The notes under the pieces were generated by a model, which had not been told where the DNA came from, did no database searches, and saw only the letters and a list, made by a program, of their open reading frames with translations. Source: Macroventuria anomochaeta (lineage: Eukaryota > Ascomycota > Dothideomycetes > Pleosporales > Didymellaceae). From it: a stretch of 64,000 bases of DNA. Below are positions 51,454 to 62,038 of this stretch, in pieces (position 1 is the stretch's first letter; every line of letters starts with the position of its first letter). A program made the translations under genes and the position numbers. The stretch lies in NCBI RefSeq assembly GCF_010093625.1, contig NW_022985389.1:60250-124249 (forward strand), in the 5' to 3' direction.

Positions 51454-52932
51454 ATGCACGATCCGCAAGACCTTGACTTTGTCGGGTCGATCCGAGCCTT
51501 GATCGCTCTCGGGAGAATACCGCTCGCGTGCGAAGTGCCCCTCTCCACCTTCTTCGGCTGTGTGCTCGCCTCGCAGATCTTCCCCTCCTCGACATCTTCG
51601 AACAACAGCATCTTCAGCGGCTTGAACGGATGGGCGACTCTACAGTGCATGTTGGTAACGTGGGGGACCAACGTCGCTATCAACTACGGGAACGAGTGGT
51701 CCGACTATGCCCTCGATACGCCAGGTCAGCAGGAGAGTATCAGGCGGGACGTCAACCTGCGCGAGGCGCTTGCTAAGAAGGCCAAAGGAGAGGCGGGAGG
51801 AGAGGCGGGAGGGGAGGATCTCGAGGAAGCTGCGAAACAGGCAAATTCGAAGCTTTATGGAAATACCACGAGGATCATTCATGATGGGACGTTTCCACCG
51901 TGGACGGCGCTCGCTTGCTGTGCGGTCTGGCAGGCTGCGCTCGTAGCTCTCATCATCTTCTCGCGTGCAGCGGACCCCGCCCTCTCTGGCGCATCGTTGG
52001 GAAATGGAGCAAGAACACCCTTCCGCGGTTTGGCGCTCCACCTCGGCATCATATGCACGATCCTCTCGCACTCGTACGTCGGGCCTCCGCTGCGCCTGCA
52101 CTACAACGGCTTCGGCGAACTCGTCTCTGCGCTGTTCCTCTCGCCCGTCGCTGTCCTCTTCGGCCTTGTCGGCCACTACACAGCCTCAACAGGCCGCCCA
52201 GTCACGTGGTCCGACCTCTTCACGTCGAACTTGCCCACTCCCTCAGGCTTCACGCTGGACAAGTCGCTCTGGCTCCTCTTTGGCGCGTTGTACTTCTACG
52301 AACAAGCGAGGATCTTCGTCATGCACATACACGACATTGACATCGACATCGCCGGTGGGAAACGGACGTTCGTCTCGCGCATAGGGCACCGGCGGGCCAA
52401 GGACCTCTATGCGGTGTTCAACGTGCTGTCTGTCACGTTATTTGGGCTGCTAGTGCGCACGCTTTCAGGCGAGAGCTACGGCGATCGCAAAAGTTTGATA
52501 GGGCGGGCAGGCGGGAAGATGCTCCGGCTCCGAGCGCGTTCGAGTGCCGGACAAGTATGGATAGGCGGCCTGGTCGTGCTGCTGAGCTGCGCTCTGCCTG
52601 TGATTTTCGCGACGTATCGCGTGCTCGTAGCGGAGATCCCACAGACCACTGCTCCTTCGGCGGACGTGCCGGACGCTCTGCCCGATGCGAGCCTCAAGCA
52701 CGGCATGACGGATACTGCCGAGCCGACCATGCGAAGCTTCCATGGCCGCCCAGTCCGGGACGGCGGGAGGGTCTATGAGCCAAGTCGGAAAGCAGGAGGA
52801 ATATCCATGGGAGACTGTATCAAGTTGGTCTCGCTGCAGACGTTGGCGACGCCGGCGGTATTAACCATAACGGCGTTGTTGGCGGCGTACGTCGGGCAGC
52901 GGGCGGAGAAGATGGACGCGTATCTACACTAG
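51454..52932 (+). CDS. UbiA-family prenyltransferase (MenA/UBIAD1-like), 492 aa
   Basis: This is one intronless frame from ATG 51454 (MHDPQDLDFVGSIRALIALG). About eight to nine membrane segments can be placed. The first Asp-rich motif is TNVAINYGNEWSDYALDTPG, where MenA-type enzymes have N-x-x-N-D/E-x-x-D. The second is VMHIHDIDIDIAGGKRTFVS, matching D-x-x-x-D followed by G-K-R-T. Together they bind the Mg-prenyl-diphosphate donor. A charged insert (EALAKKAKGEAGGEAGGEDL) lies after motif 1 and a long hydrophilic loop precedes the last TM, making it longer than typical bacterial MenA (about 300 residues). Aromatic prenylation in a membrane is the family reaction; the acceptor is unknown, since fungi are not known to make menaquinone. 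No clear partner genes are nearby. Strong GC bias and an intact frame indicate function. Confidence 0.88.
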   Translation: MHDPQDLDFVGSIRALIALGRIPLACEVPLSTFFGCVLASQIFPSSTSSNNSIFSGLNGWATLQCMLVTWGTNVAINYGNEWSDYALDTPGQQESIRRDVNLREALAKKAKGEAGGEAGGEDLEEAAKQANSKLYGNTTRIIHDGTFPPWTALACCAVWQAALVALIIFSRAADPALSGASLGNGARTPFRGLALHLGIICTILSHSYVGPPLRLHYNGFGELVSALFLSPVAVLFGLVGHYTASTGRPVTWSDLFTSNLPTPSGFTLDKSLWLLFGALYFYEQARIFVMHIHDIDIDIAGGKRTFVSRIGHRRAKDLYAVFNVLSVTLFGLLVRTLSGESYGDRKSLIGRAGGKMLRLRARSSAGQVWIGGLVVLLSCALPVIFATYRVLVAEIPQTTAPSADVPDALPDASLKHGMTDTAEPTMRSFHGRPVRDGGRVYEPSRKAGGISMGDCIKLVSLQTLATPAVLTITALLAAYVGQRAEKMDAYLH

Positions 52933-53633
52933 CACAAGCTGCTGGATGCGGAGCGAGCCGCACAAGTACAAGCATCTTCTGCACATCGTTTGTCGCGTTG
53001 GAAGGGTGTAGGGTGTAGTAGCTGTTTGAATACGTGATACGCCAACAGAGCCTCCTAGAAAAGACGTTATTATAAGAGCACACCCACTGGGCTTGCTTAT
53101 TTACCTCTTGAGAATGCGGGAATAGACTGTCATATGCGCTGACCAAGCCGCTGGTTGGGTCCTCTAGAATGGGTTCCAATGTGGGTTGACCGTAGGACTT
53201 CGATTGTTGCGATGCAACGACTCTACCATCAAATGGGAACGGTGTGAGGGGAAGATGTTGTTGGCCGATTGTGTTGCTATGGGTTGTTTTCGAAATACCG
53301 GACCCGCCACGTGACGGAGCGCCGATGAGGGGCAAAATGCGACTGTATCCGATTTGTTAGCTATAGGCAAAACAGTATCCCAACCACATCCAATACCTGT
53401 GAAGAAGCTCAAATCTGCATCTCACAATAATTTTCTGGTGTTGTAGTTGCAAATGGCTTGCTCTCAGAAGCGGAAAAATACAGCTCCAAACAGCAGCAGT
53501 GGCTTGAGACCTAGTAAACGTCAGCGTTGGCCTCCAGCTGTTTGAACAGGGCGTCAATCCTCCAGCACCTCCTACTCCACCGTCAACAGTAAGGCGTCCG
53601 CAGCACTCACGAGACTGTACTCCACCACAAGGC
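52933..53633. other. Stretch with possible gene debris on the minus strand
   Basis: A minus-strand ATG at 53335 (MPLIGAPSRGGSGISKTTHS) opens a coding-like run for about 80 residues (FPHSQEVNKQAQ) before the quality drops into the UbiA gene. It might be an exon or a fragment, but I recognise no family and see no certain splice site. Confidence 0.35.
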
Positions 53634-54188
53634 ATGCAGAATCAAGCCTCTCCTAGCCAATTGTTCGAATCTGAGGCAAGCCAGCTTGCGGCTGATGCGT
53701 ACACTGATGAAATACTTGGCGAGGATGATGATGAGGAGGAGGAGCCAATTGACGCGGCGGCTGACGACAATGAGCAGGTGGAGTACGCGTTGCAAGCTGC
53801 TGAAGCCATTGAAGAAGGTGTTAGTAGGCAGCCAGCTGCTGCGACAGGAGACTCACCTGGTGTTGCTGCTGCTGCCACAGCCGCTCATTTGAGCCAGCAG
53901 CAGCATCCGGAGTCGCAAAGCGAAGTTATTGACAAGGAGCCACATCTGCACTTCCAGTGGCGCGCTTGTTTGGGTACAATGGAGAAGAATGCAATAGCTT
54001 CAGCTGCTTGTTTTGCACGTAACAAGCCTATGTACTCAGTCAACAAAGAGAAGGTGTGTGTAAGGGACACAACCAGAAGCGGAGGTGAACCCTCCTGCAC
54101 CGAAGGGTCTCCACTAGGAGACCGAAGGGTGTCCAAAGAGACCCCGCTAAGCGAGGACACCCATTCTCAGGATCTGTCGGTAGAATAG
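53634..54188 (+). CDS. Acidic low-complexity hypothetical protein, uncertain
   Basis: The frame from ATG 53634 (MQNQASPSQLFESEASQLAA) contains an acidic run (GEDDDEEEEP), alanine-rich helices (VEYALQAAEAIEEGV) and a central part (HLHFQWRACLGTMEKNAIAS). The last 40 residues (GSPLGDRRVSKETPLSEDTH) read through sequence next to retroelement remains. The frame shows no family signature. The acidic/Ala composition suggests either the C-terminal tail of a transposon protein or a chance frame in repeat DNA. I keep it as a weak call because it is the only ATG-led frame of its size here. Confidence 0.3.
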   Translation: MQNQASPSQLFESEASQLAADAYTDEILGEDDDEEEEPIDAAADDNEQVEYALQAAEAIEEGVSRQPAAATGDSPGVAAAATAAHLSQQQHPESQSEVIDKEPHLHFQWRACLGTMEKNAIASAACFARNKPMYSVNKEKVCVRDTTRSGGEPSCTEGSPLGDRRVSKETPLSEDTHSQDLSVE

Positions 54189-54199
54189 AACGACAGATA

Positions 54200-55137
54200 G
54201 AGATCTTGATTATTGCATTAGTTGCTCGTCTCTATCGCTCTTTCATTACAGTGTCCCTGATACGGCGTGGGCGCTCTGTCGTATGCCTCGCGGACTACAA
54301 TCTATGGGATGTGTCCTCATCGGACGCCTCGATATACTTGTTATCGGGTCCGGTACAGGGGGGTCCCATATCGTCAGTGAGGATATTCCATTCGCCACTG
54401 TCGTCAGTGGTACCCTGTCCACTGGTGAGTACGTTTAACTGTCAAACGACCTTGTTGTTCGTACGACAATCCCTGGCGTAGTGTCCTTGTTTTCCACAGC
54501 TGTAGCAGGTGGTCTTGGACTTGTCGTGCTTGCTGCCCCTATTCTTCTGATTCCAACGCTCTGGTCCTTTGTTGATGTTGGATAGGTCCATAGCTTCTGG
54601 TCCATAGTATCCGCTTCGAGTGTTGTTGTGAACACGTCGACCAGTGTTTGGTTGGTAGCGGTTTCCTTGGTTGTCGGTCCACGTGCGACGTGGGGAACGC
54701 TTGTCAACACTGACAGCACGGTGACGTGGGTTGTCGTGTAGCTCCTGCTGCAATTCGTAGAGCTTGACGTCAATCTCAATGGACGTATTTATGAGTTCGT
54801 TAAGATTGTCAGTGCGAGCGCCGGTACGCATCAGCTCTTCCTTGACCTTAGGCTTGAGCCCCTGACGGAACATTGTCATTAACGCAGTATCGTCCCAGCC
54901 AGTGCTAGTAGCGAGCTGCTGGAATTCTGCAGCGTAATCGGCAGCCGATTTGTCTTGACGGATGCGCTGTATATTGCGTCGCGCAATCGTAGGCTCGTTC
55001 GATACTCCAAAGATAGGCCTGATCTTATTCTTGAACTGGTCGAAGTCGGCCATCCAGGCGTCGACGTCGTCGCGCGCGTGCCCCTGATTGTACTGTTGGA
55101 GGTACGGCTTGATCCACTTGAAGGCTGAGCCTCTCAT
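54200..55137 (-). pseudogene. Ty3/gypsy-type Gag remnant with zinc knuckle
   Basis: The minus-strand frame starts inside gag (MRGSAFKWIKPYLQQYNQGH, from 55137). It runs through the capsid-like region (WMADFDQFKNKIRPIFG and ADYAAEFQQLATSTGWDD) to a CCHC zinc knuckle CYSCGKQGHYARDC near the end. A TGA follows at 54442-54444, but the same frame continues sensibly to another stop near 54300; CGA to TGA by C-to-T change would explain the first stop. Protease, RT and integrase are absent. The N-terminal part is cut off by LTR-like repeat copy D at 55153. In the family, Gag packages the element RNA into virus-like particles. This copy cannot be autonomous. Confidence 0.85.
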
Positions 55138-55152
55138 ATAACTCGCGACGAG

Positions 55153-55495
55153 TTGCTATATACTTGAGCAGAGGATTGCTCAGATCGCTCGGTACTGAGT
55201 ATACTGATCGTACCGAGATACTGCTCGTACTGAGTATACTGCTCGTACCAAGTATACTGATCGTGCCGAGTATACTGCTCGTGCCGAGTATACTGATCGT
55301 ACTGAGTATACTGATCGTGCCGAGTATACTGCGTACTGAGTATACTGACCGTGCCGAGTATACTGCTCGTGCCGAGTATCGCCGACGCGGCCCCACTGCT
55401 TGAGCCGATCGATACTACAGTTCCTCGGCTCCTCTTGTATCGTTGCGTAGTCCTGTTCGTTCAGTGTTATTGCGGGTTGCCCTTTGATCGTAACA
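55153..55495 (-). mobile_element. LTR-like repeat, copy D, inserted in the gag remnant
   Basis: Read on the minus strand it starts TGTTACGATCAAAGGGCAAC and contains about ten 18-bp AGTATACT units, the longest array of the four copies. It stops at the TATATAGCAA segment, where the gag frame resumes. It lacks the distal third seen in copies A and C. Confidence 0.75.
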
Positions 55496-55666
55496 TATAG
55501 GTGTGTTTTAGTGATCGCGGTCGGCACGCGAATCCGGTCGGCACGCGCACGGACACGGTACGTCATTATGTTACACACTAACCTCAAAATCCGTCCGCGG
55601 CTCGTAGCCCAAAGAGCAATGTCTTCTTCATACGTACAAAACCATTCCATCGTGTAAACGTAAGAC

Positions 55667-57964
55667 ATGAGTCATTCCTTCCGCCTACTATTACCTGCAA
55701 CCACAAAACAAGATAGGGGACCGCCAGTAGGGTCGCAGCAGAAGAGAAAGATACGAGCCCAAGCATGCGAAGCTTGTCGCTTATACAAGACCAAGGTTTC
55801 GATTTTCAGAGAATGATATGCGTTGGAGTACTGATTAGTTTGCAGTGTAGTGGCGAGCGACCAACATGCGCGGCCTGCCTGACACGCATGGCCACCTGCA
55901 GGTACGTAGAGTCAGAAGCACGTCAAGCGAAACGAAAGTATGAAGATCTTCGAAAGAAACAGTCTACGCATGAAGAACTGCTCAGTCTCATGAGAATGCT
56001 ACCCGAACAGGATGCCCTTGACCTCTTCCGTCGCGTAAGAGCTGGAGAAGACGCTGGGTCGATCTTGAGCTATACCAGAGACGGTGATCTACTGTTGCAA
56101 ATGCGCCTCATACCAGAGACTCGCCTCAGCTACGAGCTTCCGTACAGCCGTGACTTTCCAGCAAGGCTTCTAGTATCGGAGAGTCCTTATCTTAACTCAA
56201 CAATCTATGAAGTGGCCTCGCAGCGTGCCCCATACTCAGAGATCAGCGAGGTCACAGCGACAGAGCCTCAACGACGGATCCTTCCAGGCATTGATTCATT
56301 AGTGTATCAAAGCCAGTACGTCAAACCTTACCACGCAGCAGCTTTTGTCGAACCTCGACTAAACGCTGCGAGACCATCTGAGTGGACTACTGTTTGCAAA
56401 GACGATGCATTATTGCGGGATCTACTGGCTGCGTATTTTATGCATGAATACCACCTCTTTCCAGCCTTTCACAAAGACTATTTCCTGGAAGACATGGCGA
56501 CTGCACAATCAGATCGGCGGAGAATGTCCTGTTGTTCAGCGTTGTTGGTAAATGCCACCTTAGCGTACGCATGCGTAAGTCAAGCCCGCAACAGAAAGAA
56601 CCAACGCTCTAATTCTACCATGTAGTGCTGCTATAAAAAACTTCCGAATCGCTTCAAATATTGGGAACCTGAGGGTCTCGGTTATCGATTTCTCGCCGAG
56701 GCAAGGAGGATCTGGGAATTACAGACCATCAATGGTAGGAACCGCACACTCACATCAATCCAGGCCGCGTTGATGATCAACATCGTTCACAATCTTTTCG
56801 GCTTGGACAAGCTTGGCAATCTCTATGGGCTGCAAGCTCTTGCTATCGCCAGAGAGATGCTGCTATTTGACGGAAATGCGGATGATACGTGCGAACGAGT
56901 ACGCCATGCTAAAAACTTCACTGCATGGTGTCTGTTCAACACGGACAGGTAATTACCTTGTGTTTTTATTCTACCAGGGAACATTAACATTAAGTATTAG
57001 TTACCTCAACTGGCAATTCTTTCGCCCACCCTTCCTGTCTGAAGCGCCAAAGTTTAGGCTTCCTGATCCCTCCGTGGAAGCAACATGGTATGGTGAGATA
57101 TGGACCAGATACCCGTTAAGCCCAACACTATCGCAGGCACACTTTGGACATTATTTCACGGCGATATCCCATTTCAGGGTGATTCTTGGCGAGCTGTGCC
57201 ATGCATCATTTGGCAAGAACTCAAAGTTACCAGCACAGCAAGCGATGATATTTGTACGTCGACTGCTAGAGTGGTTTCAAACCCTGCCTACGGTCCTCAA
57301 GCCTATGCATATTGTCCTTCCGGCTCATTTCCTTATGCAGTGAGTGCCTTTCATAAAGAGCAAGAGCTTTACTTACGTTCACGCCAGCCTCGATTACCAT
57401 ATCGTTCTCATGACTATCTGCCAGCCTTTCACTCATGATCAGTGGGACGACAGACTTGAGCCTCGCAACATTGTTCTCGCTGCGGAACGAGATATCAACG
57501 TCCTCCTACGTTTGTACTATTATCGACATGGGTTTGTAGGCGCGGACTCTTGGCTCACAGCCCCGCTTGCGAAAATAGGCTTCTCATCTTTACACAGCAT
57601 CAACGATCAGACCAGTCCAGAAGACCTTGAGTATCTCCGGTCAAGCCTTTTTCTTGCTCTCAGCGGGCTCCGCGAACAAGGCCGCAATTACTACATATCG
57701 AAGACAGTGTATCACATCATCAAAAATCAGGTTCGGCCTGAAGAAGCAGGGCTCCTACTGGGGTCAGAGGACCCTCAGTCAGTGGCCGATGAAAATCCTG
57801 GCCTAATTGGTGAGGTTCAATCAGCGTGGGTTCCCCGCATTATCGATATTTCGGATGACCCGGTTGCACAAGAATTGTCAGATTTAGCCAAACAATTCCT
57901 GACATTGAAAGACGGTGGTCAGGACGATGATGGATCAGTTCACGGTTCGTCGTTGTCGGCATGA
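55667..57964 (+). CDS. Zn2Cys6 transcription factor, 698 aa, five exons
   Basis: Exons 55667-55795, 55846-56574, 56626-56948, 57001-57339 and 57388-57964 join in frame to 698 residues. ATG 55667 (MSHSFRLLLPATTKQDRGPP) leads to the zinc cluster ACEACRLYKTK joined over intron 1 to CSGERPTCAACLTRMATC, with standard spacing. A coiled linker follows (ARQAKRKYEDLRKKQSTHEE), then the fungal-specific region (DALLRDLLAAYFMHEYHLFP, YWEPEGLGYRFLAEARRIWE, LTSIQAALMINIVHNLFGLD), as in many regulators of accessory metabolism. The C-terminus is acidic (GGQDDDGSVHGSSLSA). Introns are 48-52 bp. The gene looks intact despite sitting between the gag/LTR debris and a recombinase remnant. DNA target and regulon are unknown, and no enzyme gene adjoins it. 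Confidence 0.88.
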
Positions 57965-59539
57965 ACGACACAGAATACATTCAGTCGCTGCCTTTGATCG
58001 GCCTTTCACTCTATGTTATTGGGGCATACCGTAAGAGAATACCTCATCCATTGCATTTGCTTCCCGGAGCTCTAACACAGGTCTGTCACGAATATCCGGA
58101 ACCTAGTAGAAATGAGACATGAAGGATTGGGTGATTCCAGCAGTCGCTCTGCGTCAAGCATACTGTCGAATATCGTACGACAGCTTACAGCGACCATCTC
58201 AGTACGCTAATGCAAGCTAATGCAAGCTACTGCATGCCAAGAGCTACTTTCAGCGCACGGCCGTTGAGACCCGTTTCGACGATCTTACCGTTCGCGCGGA
58301 GAAACTGCCGGGTTGCCCACTCCTCACCTTAGATCGACCCTTTAAGTCTGCAGTCTTGATCTTTGCCGTCCTGGCTTCTTTTGTAGCCCACCGAGCTTTT
58401 CACAGACGTATACTGTCGCGAACGAACAGGGGGGTGTTGGAGAAGAGTAGATAGGCGGCACGACCAGAACAGGCGACATCATAATCAACAACGCGCTTTT
58501 TCGTTTCGGAGGCTGACGTGCTAGAAGAACAAGAGGTGCAGGATAGATGCGCGCCGCGCTTGTCTAGATGTCAGCGCGCTGGAGACAATCCGAGTCTTTA
58601 GAAGAAAAGGTATCCCGCCACACCGTGCGTCCCGGCTCGCTTGGATTGCCATTAGTAGCGCGGGCGAATGTCTCTGCACCACTTTACCAAGTTACGTTTA
58701 TAGATACTGTATTGGTTCTACAGGAAGCTCAGACTGCCCTGATTCCGCTGCTAACTCGTCCTCGTTCCTGCACACGTCGACGTCTGCGGCTTTGGTAAAG
58801 CATAAAAGCTACCGGCGATAGTATCAGTACAATGATTATCACCACAACCCCAGCCAGCAGCGATCCGTTCAACCCTACTTGACTAGGACCTCTTGGGAAG
58901 GTTGACTTTGGTATTGCGGATCCCAATTTTCCGACCGGCTTGGGCTTCTCAAACTCACGATCAGACCCACTTTTGTGTCTTAACATATGCTGCTTACCAT
59001 CTGGAATGACAGTTCCTGGGCTGTCTGATTCGATCTTAAGAGGTTCAATTCTAAGCAGAGTCCTTTACGACTGTCAACGCTAGGTCAAGGTGGAAAAGAT
59101 GGGAAAGACTGACTCGTATGGAGGGGGGTCACCCGCGTGCAATGACTGCTTCTTAACTTTGTATGGAGACCTAATGAATATACAGCTCAAAATGATGCAA
59201 CACATTGCCACTGCACTGAACCTGTTGCAGCGAAGGATGTTTATAACGATCACGCAGTATCTTTGAATGACGCTGTGATCTGTCTTCAATCCTCGAACTC
59301 TTACCCAGAACTGCTTCTAGTAAACTGCTTCTCTAGCACATGTGCGTTCCTCGTTTACAGTTTCAAGACCGGCGGCAACCAGCGTACTGCCAGTGGCTCT
59401 GCCGGCAACTTAAGCTCGCTGAAGGCCACCCAATCATACAATGTGTCAACCTCGCGATACGACAGGCTCGATGCTAGCAGCATGGTTTTCAAATGCTTGT
59501 ATGTGGCCAACAATCTACAATCGAATTCCAATCTTCAAC
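57965..59539. other. Intergenic stretch with a possible small membrane-protein gene
   Basis: Apart from the minus-strand frame listed separately at 58729-59060, only domain-free short frames were seen. The right end is the promoter of the gene at 59540. Confidence 0.4.
58729..59060 (-). CDS. Single-pass membrane protein, partial or small, hypothetical
   Basis: From about 59060 down to the stop at 58729 the minus strand reads LLRIEPLKIESDSPGTVIPD, then GKQHMLRHKSGSDREFEKPK, then a clear TM helix (SLLAGVVVIIIVLILSPVAF) followed by a basic stop-transfer run (YQSRRRRRVQERGR). An ATG at 58986 would give 85 residues. Coding-like sequence extends further upstream, so an additional exon is likely; a PPPYES motif occurs near 59130 in another frame. 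A type II or type III orientation is suggested by the basic C-terminal flank. No family was recognised. Confidence 0.4.
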
Positions 59540-60430
59540 ATGAACAAGAGCAACTTTGTGTACCAATCTATGCGCATGTTGTGCGCAACTCCCGAATTTG
59601 GGGACCAGCTGTTCGACTCCCTCACCCCAGTGGACCTGAGCGCTTTGCTGTATGCCTTCGACATCTCCATCACCAAGAAACAGTCCCAGAAATATATGCA
59701 ACTCTGGAGGCAGATCTTCACAGATAGAAGCTGGCTACTGTGGATACTCTCGCATGGCTTTGAGGTCTCGTTCGTGGGCAACGACCTAATCACAATGATG
59801 AATTGGGTTCAGAACCCAAGCCTAATGAACCTTGGAAGGAGAAAGCTGTACCTGGGCCTGAACCTTGTCAGCTATGTTGCGTCGCGGAAGTATACGCTCT
59901 CCTCCTTTGAGGACTTCGACTTTGTTGTCTGCGAGAAGAACAAGCACTTTAGGGAATTCGCCAAGAACGACAACTTCGATCAGGTGTTGCAGTCAGGAAT
60001 CTACGCCAGATACCGTGAGTTAATCATGGGACGTGACCTTCCTGATGACCGTACTATGCCCTTTGCCTGGCTGGATCTCACTATCACCAGCGCGGTGAAG
60101 CACGAAGAAGACTGCGAATCTTGTCACATTGGAATTAGAGCCGATCACAACATGTCAACTGCACTGTGGTATGGTGAAAAGACCATGCAGAAATGGGCCG
60201 TTCCCAACACTACAGGAAGCCCGGCTATGGACACGAGTGTACTGTTGAAAATGGACGCCTTAGCTATGAACATGCCAATGAACATCGGCATGTCAAAATT
60301 TTGGTGTGTCACCAGAGTTGTGAGCAGAGTTCCGTCCACAGGCGCGTATCTCTTCTGGCAGCAACGCTCATTCAATTGTACGGAGATCTTCGGAGAAATC
60401 TCAATGTCTGATCGTGTAGATAGATTATAG
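59540..60430 (+). CDS. Hypothetical protein of a fungal lineage-type family, 296 aa
   Basis: I prefer ATG 59540 (MNKSNFVYQSMRMLCATPEF); an ATG at 59441 adds 33 residues of poor quality. The N-terminus (GDQLFDSLTPVDLSALLYAF) has the leucine/proline pattern of a degenerate F-box. It is followed by YMQLWRQIFTDRSWLLWILS and a mixed alpha/beta domain. A cysteine-containing pair (EEDCESCHIGIRADHN) and a conserved-looking WLDLTI segment lie in the second half. I recall similar multicopy proteins in Pleosporales genomes without known function. The frame is intact, single-exon and well balanced in composition. It is flanked by a TF gene and a DUF3435 remnant, typical of accessory DNA. Confidence 0.65.
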   Translation: MNKSNFVYQSMRMLCATPEFGDQLFDSLTPVDLSALLYAFDISITKKQSQKYMQLWRQIFTDRSWLLWILSHGFEVSFVGNDLITMMNWVQNPSLMNLGRRKLYLGLNLVSYVASRKYTLSSFEDFDFVVCEKNKHFREFAKNDNFDQVLQSGIYARYRELIMGRDLPDDRTMPFAWLDLTITSAVKHEEDCESCHIGIRADHNMSTALWYGEKTMQKWAVPNTTGSPAMDTSVLLKMDALAMNMPMNIGMSKFWCVTRVVSRVPSTGAYLFWQQRSFNCTEIFGEISMSDRVDRL

Positions 60431-60786
60431 AAACATATTCCAGTAAACCCTGCCCCACGAATAATGCTCATTTATATGGATCCAACCAAGTTCAAGGGTG
60501 GTAGACCGGGTTTCGAGACAGAGATGCACACGACATTTGGACTGAACAGTGGCTTGTGGATGGGACTATTGTCCAAAGATGGGTCCAGAAATGCCTCCGG
60601 GTCAAGAGCGGGCTTAGTATAGCACGCTGCGCACAACGAATAAGATACTTAAGGCGCTCAGGGTCATCGCTCTGTGCGAAAGGTGTCTTTGCTGGCACAA
60701 CCGCTGGGATCCAGCCGGATGATGACTGGTAGGCCGGTGTCTATTCCTAGCAACGGACACGCTCCCTTCATGTCACGGCGTAATTC
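60431..60786. other. Short intergenic stretch
   Basis: No gene or repeat was recognised between the hypothetical gene and the recombinase remnant. Confidence 0.45.
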
Positions 60787-61776
60787 TTATCGGTTTTGTG
60801 TTATGGATGATTCACGTGGTCTGTTTCCATACTTTAGTAAAGCTAGGAGGTACCTGGATGGTTCGCGGGAAGGAATGACAAGTGTAGGTGCTGTGGCCCT
60901 CGGAGATTTACCTTTCCCTTCAAGGTATTCTTGACGGTCTTTCTGGTATGCCCTCTCACGTGTTTGTCGCCGGAGCTCGTAATCCTGTGTGGTAGAGAGC
61001 GCCATAGCTGATATAACATCAGGACTTCTCTTGCCCTTCTCTTGTGGGAGTTGCGGTACCCTCTCACACGGTGGTTCCGTGAGAATCGATCCTGGTGGCT
61101 TAGGCGCAAGCAAATTGCGATTTGCCATCATAGAGCTGGATTCCTTGTATAGTTCAAGGCATTGCTTGCGTCCATGGATAATGGATTGACTATCAATCCC
61201 AATAAAACCGGAGACATAGTACTGAGCCGTATCGTCGTATTTGTGTCCCATTAACGTCCTTCACTGTGTAGCTGTGGCTTCACCTGAGCACATGTTAGCT
61301 CCCGCTATTAATTTCCAAAGTTAACTCGCCTTCGACAGCATGTGCAAAAGCGCGCCTGAAACAATATGCGCTGAGGTTCTCTTGATAGCCGGCTCTCTGA
61401 CCAGCGCCTTTTAATGCTGAGTTGAAACAGTTGTATGTCCATATGCGGGCTTTGGACATGAATTTATCAGCCCGCATACCCCTCATGACAGGACACTCCA
61501 GGATCTTGGGCTTATACTTGGCTCTATAGAGTAGATTACCTGGGACAGGCTGCACAGTTTCCAGGTCGTTGAAAGACTCCAAATCCTTGAACACCCCATC
61601 TGCAAACGTGAGTGACAAGAATCATGTCACAGGGGACATGTATCGCATGCGCAGCTCTTCACACAGCGTCATAACAGGTCTGTTCAATATCAGTCCTTTG
61701 TGTGAATAGGCGGTAGCGGAGGGAAAGGAACGTACGCGTGTTTCTTGTACTCTCGATGCCCCTTCCGGTTCCTTAA
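60787..61776 (-). pseudogene. DUF3435 tyrosine recombinase remnant (Starship-captain type)
   Basis: Two minus-strand frames give consecutive parts of a DUF3435 protein. From about 61776-61295: PVMTLCEELRMRY, LTFADGVFKDLESFNDLETV, CPVMRGMRADKFMSKARIWT and NLSAYCFRRAFAHAVEG. From 61251 down: MGHKYDDTAQYYVSGFIGID, then SQSIIHGRKQCLELYKESSS. The arrangement (Arg in YCFRR, then M-G-H, then the Tyr of QYYVS-x-x-x-G-I-D) is that of the C-terminal catalytic half of DUF3435 recombinases, which in intact form mobilise giant Starship elements. Stops and a frame break between 61295 and 61251 and one near 61625 show decay, although one may be an intron. The N-terminal half is missing: a copia LTR begins exactly at 61777. 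Confidence 0.8.
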
Positions 61777-61999
61777 TGTGACATGAAATGTAGCGGCAAC
61801 TGCCACTGTATAATACTGATAGCTACGGTAAACAATAACATAGGACTATCGGGTCGATGGAAAACTGCGCTGTGTTGATATCTAGCTAGGAGGTGACGGT
61901 ATATACATGACTTGAAACGTGCTAAACATGACCCGTTACAACCGTGTGTATTGAGGCTCATGTGCAACGTATATTGCAGCAGTCTGATACCGCAACACA
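61777..61999 (-). repeat. 3' LTR of the copia element (223 bp)
   Basis: Read on the minus strand it starts TGTGTTGCGGTATCAGACTG and ends ATTTCATGTCACA, with TGTG...CACA inverted ends. It is preceded by a polypurine tract (CAGCTGGGGGGG) just after the pol stop codon, as expected for plus-strand priming. The partner 5' LTR lies outside the window. Confidence 0.8.
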
Positions 62000-62038
62000 C
62001 CCCCCCAGCTGCCGTGAACAACAAAGCTGAACTTGTAC

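Noticed and set aside
54176..54252. Possible very short LTR starting TGTCGGTAGAATAGAACGAC and ending TTTCATTACA
   Set aside because: TG...CA ends alone are weak, no partner copy occurs in the window, and no primer-binding site follows.
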